Of a stretch of DNA of 64,000 nt, positions 1 to 7,539 are shown in pieces. The translations under genes were made by a program, and so were the position numbers. The number at the start of each line of letters is the position of its first letter. Positions within the stretch are counted from its first letter, which is position 1. The DNA is taken from the NCBI GenBank assembly GCA_964513075.1, contig CAZELR010000016.1:7370-71369 (forward strand). Reading direction: 5' to 3'. Under the pieces are notes generated by a model that was given only the letters and a program-made list of their open reading frames with translations, did not search any database and was not told the DNA's origin. Source of the stretch: DAOUBP01 sp964513075. Its GTDB lineage: Bacteria > Chloroflexota > Anaerolineae > CG2-30-64-16.

Positions 1-2
1 CT

Positions 3-1967
3 TTGGAAGCGCGCCGGTTGCTGCTTGAACCGGGCTATCATCCGGTTTACTTCACGGGCAATTGGGGGATTCCGCCGCTCGAGATTTACCTGACGGCCCT
101 GGCCTTTCTGATAGCCGGCGAGCAGATGCTGGCGATCCGTTATGTTTCGGCGATTGCCGGCATCGTGACCATCGTGGCGCTCTATTTCCTGGTGCGCCGG
201 CTCTTTCCCCTGCCTGCCGCGGCTCGCGCTGGCGCCGCGCTGTCGCAGCCGGCGCGGGTCGAGTGGGGCGGCTCGCTGATCGCCCGCCGGCTGCTGCCAT
301 TTGTTGCCTGCCTCATCCTGGCCGTTCTGCCCTGGCATAATGCCTTCAGCCGGGAAGGGGTCGAAGTGGTCCTGGTGCCGCTGTGGACCATCCTTGCGAT
401 TCTATTTCTCTGGCAGGGATTCCAGACCGACCGGTGGTGGCCGTTTGTCGTTTCGGGTCTCTTCTGGGGCAGTGCGTTCTACACCTATCAGGCCGCCTGG
501 GTTTTTCCGGGTGTGTTGGCGTTGTTTGTGGTCTACAAGCTTTTCCAGGAACGCGGCTTCCTCCGTCGTTATGGCTGGAAGCTGTTGGTGCTGGCGCTGG
601 TTGCTGCGCTGGTCGTGCTGCCGCTGGCGACATTCGCTTTTCGGAACTCCTGGGTGTTCACCATGCGCACGGGTCAGGTTGGCGTGTTCGGCACCGGCGG
701 TGGCAGCGAGACTCCGATCGTGAGCATGGCGCGGAATACTCTGAAGGTGCTCGGCGTCTTTCTGTTTGCCGGTCCCGCCAGCGATGGCAATCGATTGTAT
801 ACGCGACCGCCGCTGCCGCTGTTCCTGGCGTTGGTTTTTTATGCCGCCCTGGTGCTGGCGGTGCGCCGCAGCAAGCGGCCGGCATACGCTCTGCTTCTGA
901 TCTGGTGTATCTGGATGTGGCTGCCGTCCATTCTGTCAGATGACGCGCCCAGCATTCGCCGTATGATTGGCTCGCTGCCTGCGGTGGTGATTCTTGTCGC
1001 ATCAGGCCTGTGCTGGTTGTTCGATGCGCTCAGCGCGCGGCTGTCCGCCCTCAAGCTGGGGCGCTCTGGCGCGACTGCGGGGGCCGGCTTGGCGTTGGGC
1101 GGCATTTTGATCTTTACAACGATCTGGGGCTACCAGTATTTCTTTGTGGATTGGGGGCGCGACAAGAACCTGTTTCATATCTTTGACGTCGGGCTGGTCG
1201 ATATCGGCCGGTATGCGGCGGCAACACCGGCCGATACCCGGCTGTATTACTCGCCGGCCGGGGAGCGGAGCGTGACCCATCTTTCGGTGACATGGCAGGT
1301 GCGCGAGCGCGATCTGCGCCTCTTCGACGGCAATCACGGGTTGGTGTTGGCGCCGCCAGGCCCCGGGCGCACGTTGTACATGGTGACGACTTTTCTGGGC
1401 GATGAGCAGTCGCTGCCGGCGCTGCATGAGTTCTATCCTTCCGGCCGCGTTGTGCGCCAAGTTGATAATTTCTACGGCGTCCCCCATTCATCCATCTTTG
1501 CCGTGGATCCGGCCACGGCGCCCATGGTGCAGCCGAGCAATCCTGTGACTGCGGATTTCGAGGATGGCATCGAGTTACTGGGGAGCTCTTTTTCGCAACC
1601 GGAGGTCCATCCCGGGCAGGCGCTGACAGTGACCTTGTTCCTGCGCTCCGCGGCCGGCCCCACGCAGATGAGTCATACGGTTTTCACGCATCTGTTGGGA
1701 CCGGCGAAGACCGATGGCAGCATTCTGTGGGCCGGGTATGACAGTCCTCCGCTGGCTGCCTCCTATCCGACCGTGCGCTGGGGACGGGGCGAGATTATCG
1801 TGGATCGTCACGTCCTGATGGTTCCTGATGACGCGCCGCCAGGCCCCTATGAGGTTGAGGCGGGGCTTTACACGCCTCAGAATGAGGGCGCCCGGCTCAA
1901 AGTGCTGCGTGTATCCGGCAAGTCGCTTGCGGACAGCGTTGTTGTCGGCACGGTGCTGGTCAAGTAA
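3..1967 (+). CDS. GT39-type (ArnT/PMT-like) membrane glycosyltransferase, 5' end cut by window
   Basis: Polytopic membrane protein of at least 654 residues. The reading frame is open to the window edge, so the true start is probably upstream. Residues 1-390 hold about ten hydrophobic segments with short loops, the layout of GT-C enzymes that transfer sugars from polyprenyl-phosphate donors at the outer face of the membrane. An acidic loop residue (LEIY region near residue 25) fits this family. From about residue 395 the protein is soluble, and residues 525-650 (ELLGSSFSQPEV... onward) look like a beta-sandwich domain, a tail often seen on such proteins in Chloroflexota. A GT2 gene starts 19 bp downstream and an aminotransferase follows, so the cluster probably builds or attaches a surface glycan. 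Acceptor and donor are unknown. Confidence 0.75.
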   Translation: MEARRLLLEPGYHPVYFTGNWGIPPLEIYLTALAFLIAGEQMLAIRYVSAIAGIVTIVALYFLVRRLFPLPAAARAGAALSQPARVEWGGSLIARRLLPFVACLILAVLPWHNAFSREGVEVVLVPLWTILAILFLWQGFQTDRWWPFVVSGLFWGSAFYTYQAAWVFPGVLALFVVYKLFQERGFLRRYGWKLLVLALVAALVVLPLATFAFRNSWVFTMRTGQVGVFGTGGGSETPIVSMARNTLKVLGVFLFAGPASDGNRLYTRPPLPLFLALVFYAALVLAVRRSKRPAYALLLIWCIWMWLPSILSDDAPSIRRMIGSLPAVVILVASGLCWLFDALSARLSALKLGRSGATAGAGLALGGILIFTTIWGYQYFFVDWGRDKNLFHIFDVGLVDIGRYAAATPADTRLYYSPAGERSVTHLSVTWQVRERDLRLFDGNHGLVLAPPGPGRTLYMVTTFLGDEQSLPALHEFYPSGRVVRQVDNFYGVPHSSIFAVDPATAPMVQPSNPVTADFEDGIELLGSSFSQPEVHPGQALTVTLFLRSAAGPTQMSHTVFTHLLGPAKTDGSILWAGYDSPPLAASYPTVRWGRGEIIVDRHVLMVPDDAPPGPYEVEAGLYTPQNEGARLKVLRVSGKSLADSVVVGTVLVK

Positions 1968-1986
1968 CGAGGATGCAGGTGTCACA

Positions 1987-2715
1987 GTGGTCGATTCGCT
2001 TTCGTTGACTACCATATTGCCCACCTATAACGAGCGGGGCAACATCCAGATTCTGATCGAGGGCATTCTGGCCGCGGTGCAGACGCCGGTCAAGGTGCTG
2101 GTGGTGGATGATAACTCGCCGGACGGCACAGCGGAGGTCGTGGCGGAGATCGCCGCGCGGGAGCCGCGCGTGCGCCTGATCTGCCGCACGACCGAGCGCG
2201 GCCTGACGTCGGCCATCTGGGCCGGCATCCGGGCGGCGGATACCGACGCGGTCTCGTGGATGGACTGCGATTTGGCGATGCCGCCGGAGGTCATTCCGGC
2301 GCTGCTGGCGCGCTTGACGGCAGGGGCCGATATTGCGGTCGGTTCGCGTTACGTGCCGGGCGGCAGCGATCCAGGACATGGCCTGATGGCGCGGGCCTTT
2401 TCGGTGGTCATCAACACCTTCGCCTCGCTGCTGCTGGGCCGGCACGTGCGCGACTACACCAGCGGCTTCATCGCAGCGCGGCGGTCGGTTTTTGACAAGA
2501 TCGCCCTGCGCGGCGATTATGGGGAATACTGCATCGATCTGCTCGCACGTGCGCAGCAAGCGGGATTCCGGGTGGAGGAAGTGCCTTACACCAGCGGCGC
2601 CCGTTTCAGCGGCGCATCGAAAACCGGCGCCAGTTTTGCCGATTACATCCGGCGCGGCTGGAAGTACGTGGTTGCGGTGGTGAGCCTGGCGATGCACAAG
2701 AAGCAGGAAAACTAG
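1987..2715 (+). CDS. Family 2 glycosyltransferase, dolichyl-phosphate-mannose-synthase-like
   Basis: Cytosolic GT-A glycosyltransferase of 242 residues. It begins with the family pattern ILPTYNERGNI, followed by VVDDNSPDGT (nucleotide binding) and SWMDCDLAMPP, where the D-x-D-like acidic pair would hold the metal. A C-terminal transmembrane pair is absent, so it is the short DPM1-type form. It would move a sugar from a nucleotide donor to polyprenyl phosphate, making the lipid-linked donor that the upstream GT39-like enzyme uses. I chose GTG 1987 because the homologous part begins a few codons later and an AGG lies 8 nt before it. A longer frame back to 1828 overlaps the upstream gene and has no homologous content. 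It lies 11 bp before the next gene, so the three are likely cotranscribed. Confidence 0.85.
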   Translation: MVDSLSLTTILPTYNERGNIQILIEGILAAVQTPVKVLVVDDNSPDGTAEVVAEIAAREPRVRLICRTTERGLTSAIWAGIRAADTDAVSWMDCDLAMPPEVIPALLARLTAGADIAVGSRYVPGGSDPGHGLMARAFSVVINTFASLLLGRHVRDYTSGFIAARRSVFDKIALRGDYGEYCIDLLARAQQAGFRVEEVPYTSGARFSGASKTGASFADYIRRGWKYVVAVVSLAMHKKQEN

Positions 2716-2726
2716 GAGTGACCTAC

Positions 2727-3974
2727 ATGTTACAACCGCATAACCTGACCTTTGACGAATTGGGTGACCTGGCTGAGATTATCCCCGGCCCTGAGCCGGT
2801 GCTTCAGGCTGCCGTGCATCCTATCCCGCAGTTTGGCCCGCCCCCGCGCCGAGCCCTGATCCCCGTGTGCGAGCCGACCTTGAACGGGAATGAGTTGAAA
2901 TACATCACCGAGGCTGTCGAGACCAACTGGATCTCCTCTGCCGGCAGTTTCATTCCGCGTTTTGAGGCGCTGTTTGCGGAAAAGGTGGGCGCCCAATACG
3001 GCATCGCCTGCATGAACGGCACGGTGGCGCTTCATCTGGCGCTGGCGACCCTGGGCCTTGAGCCGGGCGATGAGGTGATCATTCCCACCTTCACGATGAT
3101 CGCGACGGCCAATGCGGTTCGCTACCTGGGCGCGCAGCCGGTGCTGGTGGACTCTGAGCCGGGCACCTGGAACATGGATGTCGCCCAGGTGGAGGCGAAG
3201 ATCACGCCGCGCACCAAGGCGATCTGCGTGGTGCACACCTACGGGCATCCGGTGGACATGGACCCGTTGAATGCTATCGCCCAAAAGCACGGGTTGTTCG
3301 TGCTCGAGGATGCGGCTGAGGCGCATGGGGCGCAGTATAAGGGACGGCCGGTGGGGAGCCTGGGGGATGCGGCATGTTTCAGCTTCTACGGCAACAAGAT
3401 CATCACCACCGGCGAGGGCGGCATGGTGACGACCAACCGGGAGGATGTGGCCCGGCTGGCCTGGAATCTGCGCGATCATGCGTTCAGCACGGAACGCCAT
3501 TTCTGGCATAAGTTCCTGGGTTATAATTATCGGATGACGAACATGCAAGCGGCGATCGGCCTGGCGCAGACCGAGCAATTGGAGAAATTCGTGGCGGCGC
3601 GGCGGGCCAATGCGGCTCGTTACACTCACTTGCTCAAGCAGATTCCCGGCATCGCCACTCCGCCCGAGGCTGCATGGGCGAGCAACGTCTATTGGATGTA
3701 CGGCATCATGTTGGGGCCCGAATTCGGGCTGACTCGCGATCAGCTGCGGCAGGGGTTGGCCAGGCGCGGCATCGAAACGCGCACTTTCTTCATTCCGATG
3801 CATTGCCAGCCGATCTACTTCGATCAGTATCGGGGCCAGCGGTTCCCGGTGGCTGAAGATCTGTGCCGGCGGGGCCTGTATCTGCCCTCGGCGTCCAACT
3901 TGACCCACGAGGATATCGAGGCGGTGGTGGCAGCGATCGGGGAATGCCGGGCGGAGAAGGGGCTGGCGGATTAG
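2727..3974 (+). CDS. DegT/DnrJ/EryC1/StrS-family PLP sugar aminotransferase
   Basis: Fold-type I PLP aminotransferase of 415 residues that acts on nucleotide-linked keto-sugars; perosamine-synthase-like enzymes are the nearest kind by motif. Visible signatures are the phosphate-cup region NGTVALHLAL, the EDAAEAHGA segment whose Asp contacts the PLP ring nitrogen, and SFYGNK near residue 224, where Lys224 should form the internal aldimine. ATG 2727 was chosen over GTG 2718 because AGGAG (2714-2718) sits 8 nt ahead of it. The first 40 residues are an extra Pro-rich segment before the usual start (LIPVCEPTLNGNE). It is the third gene of the glycan cluster and would supply an amino- or acylamino-deoxysugar. 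The exact sugar cannot be read from sequence. Confidence 0.88.
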   Translation: MLQPHNLTFDELGDLAEIIPGPEPVLQAAVHPIPQFGPPPRRALIPVCEPTLNGNELKYITEAVETNWISSAGSFIPRFEALFAEKVGAQYGIACMNGTVALHLALATLGLEPGDEVIIPTFTMIATANAVRYLGAQPVLVDSEPGTWNMDVAQVEAKITPRTKAICVVHTYGHPVDMDPLNAIAQKHGLFVLEDAAEAHGAQYKGRPVGSLGDAACFSFYGNKIITTGEGGMVTTNREDVARLAWNLRDHAFSTERHFWHKFLGYNYRMTNMQAAIGLAQTEQLEKFVAARRANAARYTHLLKQIPGIATPPEAAWASNVYWMYGIMLGPEFGLTRDQLRQGLARRGIETRTFFIPMHCQPIYFDQYRGQRFPVAEDLCRRGLYLPSASNLTHEDIEAVVAAIGECRAEKGLAD

Positions 3975-3986
3975 GGGGCAAAAAAG

Positions 3987-4023
3987 AATGAGCAGGGAGC
4001 GGCGGTTGCGCTCCTTGCTCATT
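3987..4023 (-). terminator. Stem-loop terminator between convergent genes
   Basis: A 15-bp stem (arms 3987-4001 and 4009-4023, one G-T pair) closes a 7-nt loop. On the minus strand it is followed by TTCTTTTTT, so it is a good intrinsic terminator for the zinc-ribbon gene. On the plus strand it lies just after the aminotransferase stop but has no immediate T-run. Confidence 0.85.
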
Positions 4024-4046
4024 ACGTGTCGCGTTTTTTCGCGGCG

Positions 4047-4565
4047 CTATTCGGCTGCCGCGACCGGTGCGGGTTCTGCCGGGGCCGGGACGTAGCGGCC
4101 GTTTCCGGAGGGTTTGCTCTCGGCCACCGGTGTGGCGCAGTACGGACAGACGACCCAGGTGAGTTCCAACGGCTTGCCACAGGCGGCGCAGGTGCGGCGC
4201 AGCTCGGTGCGGCAGCGGGGACAGATCAGCCAGTTCGCCTCAGTGACGGTCTGGCAGCCGGGGCAGGCGCGGCGCTCCGTGATGTCGCGCAGCAGCGCTT
4301 CCTCTTCCAGTTGGCGGTCGTAGACCTCTGCCAGCGTATTTTTCGGGCGCAGCAGCAGATAGAGCAACAGGCCAATAGGGCCCAACCCCAACACTAACAG
4401 CACGGCCAAGGCCCAGGCGAAAAAATCACGCGTGCGGGTGCGGATGTCGCGCAGGGTCCAGATGACCAGGCTGATCCAAAATGCAATGGTCAGTGCCACG
4501 ACGACCGCCACGACGATCTCGAGCGCTATGCCAAGCTTGTTCAGCAGTTCAGGCGTAAACTCCAT
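4047..4565 (-). CDS. Membrane-anchored double zinc-ribbon protein
   Basis: 172 residues. Two hydrophobic helices (about residues 10-35 and 50-72) are followed by a short charged segment and two zinc-ribbon knuckle sets: CPGC and CPRC, then CAACG and CPYC. The tail (after residue 150) is Pro/Ala-rich and probably disordered. Each four-Cys set can hold one zinc. Proteins like this are common in Chloroflexota and Actinobacteria with no assigned function. The ribbons may act in protein or nucleic-acid contacts at the membrane. It is a single-gene unit with its own promoter (4613-4642) and terminator (3987-4023), divergent from the translin gene. Confidence 0.8.
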   Translation of the reverse strand: MEFTPELLNKLGIALEIVVAVVVALTIAFWISLVIWTLRDIRTRTRDFFAWALAVLLVLGLGPIGLLLYLLLRPKNTLAEVYDRQLEEEALLRDITERRACPGCQTVTEANWLICPRCRTELRRTCAACGKPLELTWVVCPYCATPVAESKPSGNGRYVPAPAEPAPVAAAE

Positions 4566-4612
4566 AGAACAACTTACCTCAATTGCAGGCTTTCGTAAGC
4601 AAAGTTAGGGGG

Positions 4613-4642
4613 ATGATAGCACAGGGTTCGGCTTTTTGCCAA
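4613..4642 (-). promoter_or_regulatory. Sigma70-like promoter of the zinc-ribbon gene
   Basis: Read on the minus strand: TTGGCA (4642-4637), an 18-nt spacer, and TATCAT (4618-4613) preceded by TG (extended -10). The predicted start is about 40 nt before the ATG. It is divergent from the promoter at 4666-4694. Confidence 0.6.
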
Positions 4643-4665
4643 AAGCGCAGCTTAACCGGCCCGAT

Positions 4666-4694
4666 TTGGCCGGTTGTCGCGCAAAGGGTATAAT
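4666..4694 (+). promoter_or_regulatory. Sigma70-like promoter of the translin gene
   Basis: TTGGCC (4666-4671), exactly 17 nt, then a perfect TATAAT (4689-4694). An AGAGGAG ribosome-binding site follows at 4701-4707, ahead of the GTG start at 4714. Confidence 0.75.
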
Positions 4695-4713
4695 CGCCGG
4701 AGAGGAGTATCAC

Positions 4714-5343
4714 GTGCCTGAATTAGCTGAGACGATCGAAGGTATCCGCACCGAGTTCACTGCGAAGAACCAGGTGCGTGATGTCACGTTGAATCGCAGC
4801 CGGGAGCTGATCCGCTTCTGTGCGCTGAGCATTCGCGCGATTCATCGCCATGAATGGGACGATGCCGCGGGCCTGTTGGCAACGGCACGGCAGGCCGCCG
4901 CTGTGATGGTGGCTGACGTAGCGATCTACCAGGATCTTTTTGAGGCAGGTTACACCCAGGATGCGCTGAAAGAACTGGTGGAGGCGCACGTCCTGCATGC
5001 CTTTGTGCGCGATACGGAACTGCCTGGCCCCGCCGATCTGGGCGTGCCGGCCGCGGCTTATCTGAATGGCCTGGCGGAAGCTGCCAGCGAGCTGCGCCGT
5101 TTCACCCTCGACTTGATTCGCCTGGGGCGATGCGCGGAAGCCGAGCCGTACCTGGCGATGATGGATGAGGTATACTCCCACCTGGTCACGATCGACTTTC
5201 CGGACGCGCTTACCGGCGGCCTGAGGCGCACAACCGATATGTTGCGCGGCGTGCTGGAACGCACGCGGGGTGACTTGACGGTGGCCGTGCGGCAGGAAGA
5301 GCTGGAGGCCGCATTGGAAGCCTTCGAGCGTGCAAAGATCTGA
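4714..5343 (+). CDS. Translin/TRAX-family RNA-binding protein (bacterial homologue)
   Basis: All-helical protein of 209 residues matching the translin fold family, known in eukaryotes as the translin-TRAX ribonuclease C3PO and present in some archaea and a few bacteria. Diagnostic features are KELVEAH (residues 86-92; family pattern QEYVEA with acidic residues that form the TRAX nuclease site) and GGLRRTTDMLRG (168-179) followed by LERTRGD. Glu87, Glu90 and Asp175 are candidate catalytic acids, so it may be a nuclease-competent, TRAX-like oligomer acting on small RNA. That is inference. GTG 4714 has AGAGGAG upstream; an in-frame extension to 4636 runs through the promoter and was rejected. 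It appears to be monocistronic. Confidence 0.85.
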   Translation: MPELAETIEGIRTEFTAKNQVRDVTLNRSRELIRFCALSIRAIHRHEWDDAAGLLATARQAAAVMVADVAIYQDLFEAGYTQDALKELVEAHVLHAFVRDTELPGPADLGVPAAAYLNGLAEAASELRRFTLDLIRLGRCAEAEPYLAMMDEVYSHLVTIDFPDALTGGLRRTTDMLRGVLERTRGDLTVAVRQEELEAALEAFERAKI

Positions 5344-5367
5344 ATTGACAGACCTTCGAGAGCTGGC

Positions 5368-5400
5368 AGACCTTCGAGGTCTACGAGACCTCGAAGGTCT
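5368..5400. repeat. Perfect 15-bp palindromic repeat (AGACCT family, copy 1)
   Basis: Two perfect 15-nt arms (5368-5382 and 5386-5400) around a 3-nt loop. A partial extra copy of one arm lies at 5349-5361. A sister element with C-to-T changes in both arms, still perfectly paired, is at 60186-60218. It sits after the translin gene and just before the L,D-transpeptidase start, and could also serve as a terminator. Confidence 0.85.
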
Positions 5401-5409
5401 AGGGTAAAA

Positions 5410-6168
5410 ATGACTGAAAAACACGCACATATCGCGGCTGCGTCTCGCCGCACACCCGTGGTGATCGGTTTGGCGCTGGTCCTGGTGGCCGCCCTGGCCG
5501 GCACTGTCTGGGCCGCCTGGGGTTCGGCCTGGCCTCTGCGCACGGGTGGGTTGGCTTTCCTGCAAGTCGAGGCGACCGTGACCCCGACGCGCACCCCGCG
5601 CCCCGTGACTCCCGCGCCCACCCGGGTGCCGATCGAGTTATCCATTTTGGCGCCTACCGCTACACCGACAGCCGCTCCGACGGCGATACTGCAGGCTGAG
5701 GTGACGCCCGAGCCGCTGCCAGAGTGGCTTGTGGCGGTGGTGCGGCAGTACGGGATGGATCCCGACCGGCGTTTCATCGTGGTGGATTTGGCTGCGCAGC
5801 AGATGATCGTGCACGAGCCGGGCCGGCCGCTGCGGGAGATGCCGGTGAGCACCGGTGATGAGGCGCGCGGCTATCGCACGTTAGCCTGGTACGGCTTGGT
5901 GGGCGATTATTGGGGCACTTTCAACGCCTTCGGGGTCTATGCCGACGAAGGTTGGTATCTGTTCGAGGATGCCGGCAGCATCCTGATCCATGGTGCGCCC
6001 TATGAGCTGGTGGATGGCCGGAAGGTCTATGAAGACATGGATGCCCTTGGCGTCTACCCGGCTTCCCGCGGTTGCATCCGGCTGATGCCGGAAGATGCGA
6101 GCTGGTTCACCCAGTGGCAGCCGCAAGGGGTGCCGATCGTCATCTTGCCCCGGAACTGGGGCGAATAA
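5410..6168 (+). CDS. L,D-transpeptidase (YkuD domain), membrane-anchored
   Basis: 252 residues. A hydrophobic segment (about 17-38) anchors it, a Thr/Pro-rich linker (about 55-100) spans the wall, and residues 110-250 form a YkuD catalytic domain. The active-site pattern is H194-G ... S-R-G-C222-I-R-L, with Cys222 as nucleophile. The family makes 3-3 crosslinks in peptidoglycan or attaches proteins to it, and its presence implies a peptidoglycan-containing wall. The linker of repeated TPTPTP-like steps is the same type as in the downstream lipoprotein. The stop codon overlaps the ATG of the next gene (TAATG), so the two are translationally coupled. The AGGG before the start is a weak ribosome-binding site. 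Confidence 0.9.
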   Translation: MTEKHAHIAAASRRTPVVIGLALVLVAALAGTVWAAWGSAWPLRTGGLAFLQVEATVTPTRTPRPVTPAPTRVPIELSILAPTATPTAAPTAILQAEVTPEPLPEWLVAVVRQYGMDPDRRFIVVDLAAQQMIVHEPGRPLREMPVSTGDEARGYRTLAWYGLVGDYWGTFNAFGVYADEGWYLFEDAGSILIHGAPYELVDGRKVYEDMDALGVYPASRGCIRLMPEDASWFTQWQPQGVPIVILPRNWGE

Positions 6169-7415
6169 TGGACGATGACGGGCGAGGGGACCCCGCCTGT
6201 GCTGAACGCCGCGCACCTGTGCGGCAGATCAGTCGCCGGGCCTTTTTGCGTGCGTTGGGCCTGCTCGGAACGACATCCCTGGCTGCGAGCTGCGGTTTAG
6301 GGAAACAGGACCCGACGCCGACGCCAACGCGGACGCCGCGTGCCTGGGCGACCGGTGCGCCGACCCTTTCCGTCACACCGTCCTCCACCGTGCCGATCGG
6401 CACGGCTACTTCGACTTTGACGCCTCAGCCGACCCCTGTGCCTACCGCGACTCCGACGCCCCCCGCAACGCCGTTTCCGCCTGGGGCGCCCACCAAGCTC
6501 GGGCTTTTCGTCACGCGCAATGATCCGCGCATTTTTGAACTGCTGCGGACAGGCAACGTGGCGTTGGTCAAGACGTTGGAGTACGACTCGAATTTTGCTG
6601 TGGAGATCAAGCAGAATGCGCCGGCGGTGTTATTGGTCGGCCGGCTCGAACTGCCGCAGATCGATCTGGCGAACTTAGCCGACCCACGAGCCGCAGCACA
6701 GGCATTCGTCGACCGTTTGCTGCCGATCGCCACGGAGCCCAGGCGCCTCGCGACCTTCGACGGCTGGGAATCCTATAACGAGCCGTCCCCTTCGGACGCG
6801 GCGCAGATGGCGCGGTATGGGGAGTTTGAGGCGCATCGCACCCGGCTGCTGGCGGCCGCGGGCGTCCGTTCTGTGGTGGGCAACTTCAGCGCGGGCACGC
6901 CGCCGTTGGAATGGTGGCCCCAGTTCCGGCCTGCGCTGGAAGCTGCGATCGAGCACCGGGGTTTCTTGGGGCTGCATGAGTACTCGGCGCCCACCATGCA
7001 ATTCGGCACACCGCAGGAGCTCCTGGGTTGGGGCAGCGATCGGGCGCAAGAAGGGTGGCTGACGCTGCGTTACCGCAAGGTCTATCGGGGCTACCTGGAG
7101 CCAAATAACCTGGTGTTGCCGTTACTGCTGACTGAAATCGGCGTTGACGGCCTCGTCGAGAATCGGCCGGGGCCGGACGGCATGGGCTGGAAAGATTTTG
7201 CCGGCTATTGGGCTGAGCTGGGGATGGGCACCGATGCTCCCGGCAACTACATGGAACTCCTGGCCTGGTACGATGCGCAGCTCCAACAGGATGCGTATGT
7301 GCAGGGTGCGGCGATTTTTGCCGCGACCGCCTCGCCCGGCTGGCAGTCGTATGAGGTGCTGGACGAGGTTTTTCCGTTCCTGAAGCAGTACTTCAGCGTG
7401 CACCCCCAACGCTGA
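6168..7415 (+). CDS. Tat-exported lipoprotein with glycoside-hydrolase-like TIM barrel
   Basis: 415 residues. The N-terminus carries a twin-arginine motif, SRRAFLR (around residues 21-27), a hydrophobic core and a lipobox ending at Cys42 (LAASC). So it is probably folded before export and lipidated. A long Thr/Pro linker (about 45-110) follows. The remaining 300 residues resemble a clan-A glycosidase: YNEP with Glu205 as candidate acid/base and LLTEIG with Glu323 as candidate nucleophile, at the usual strand 4 / strand 7 spacing. The start at ATG 6168 overlaps the stop of the L,D-transpeptidase; an in-frame extension to 6072 lies inside that gene. Substrate unknown. Coupling with a wall enzyme suggests cell-envelope glycan work. 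Confidence 0.8.
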   Translation: MDDDGRGDPACAERRAPVRQISRRAFLRALGLLGTTSLAASCGLGKQDPTPTPTRTPRAWATGAPTLSVTPSSTVPIGTATSTLTPQPTPVPTATPTPPATPFPPGAPTKLGLFVTRNDPRIFELLRTGNVALVKTLEYDSNFAVEIKQNAPAVLLVGRLELPQIDLANLADPRAAAQAFVDRLLPIATEPRRLATFDGWESYNEPSPSDAAQMARYGEFEAHRTRLLAAAGVRSVVGNFSAGTPPLEWWPQFRPALEAAIEHRGFLGLHEYSAPTMQFGTPQELLGWGSDRAQEGWLTLRYRKVYRGYLEPNNLVLPLLLTEIGVDGLVENRPGPDGMGWKDFAGYWAELGMGTDAPGNYMELLAWYDAQLQQDAYVQGAAIFAATASPGWQSYEVLDEVFPFLKQYFSVHPQR

Positions 7416-7420
7416 CACTT

Positions 7421-7449
7421 TAGACATCCGCTCCGGAATACGCTATAAT
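7421..7449 (+). promoter_or_regulatory. Promoter of hisS
   Basis: TAGACA (7421-7426), 17 nt, and a perfect TATAAT (7444-7449). The leader to the start codon is about 85 nt. It shows no T-box (no AGGGUGGNACCGCG-like antiterminator sequence). Confidence 0.75.
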
Positions 7450-7539
7450 ATTGCCAATAATATCTCCGCGCGCGGGAGGCCTGGACTGGTCAGGCTGCAA
7501 GCATTTCAGCGAGTGCGGGGATGCCTCATTTGGAGGAAT

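Noticed and set aside
7450..7539. T-box leader for hisS
   Set aside because: No T-box antiterminator consensus or specifier-loop arrangement was visible, and the leader is only about 85 nt.
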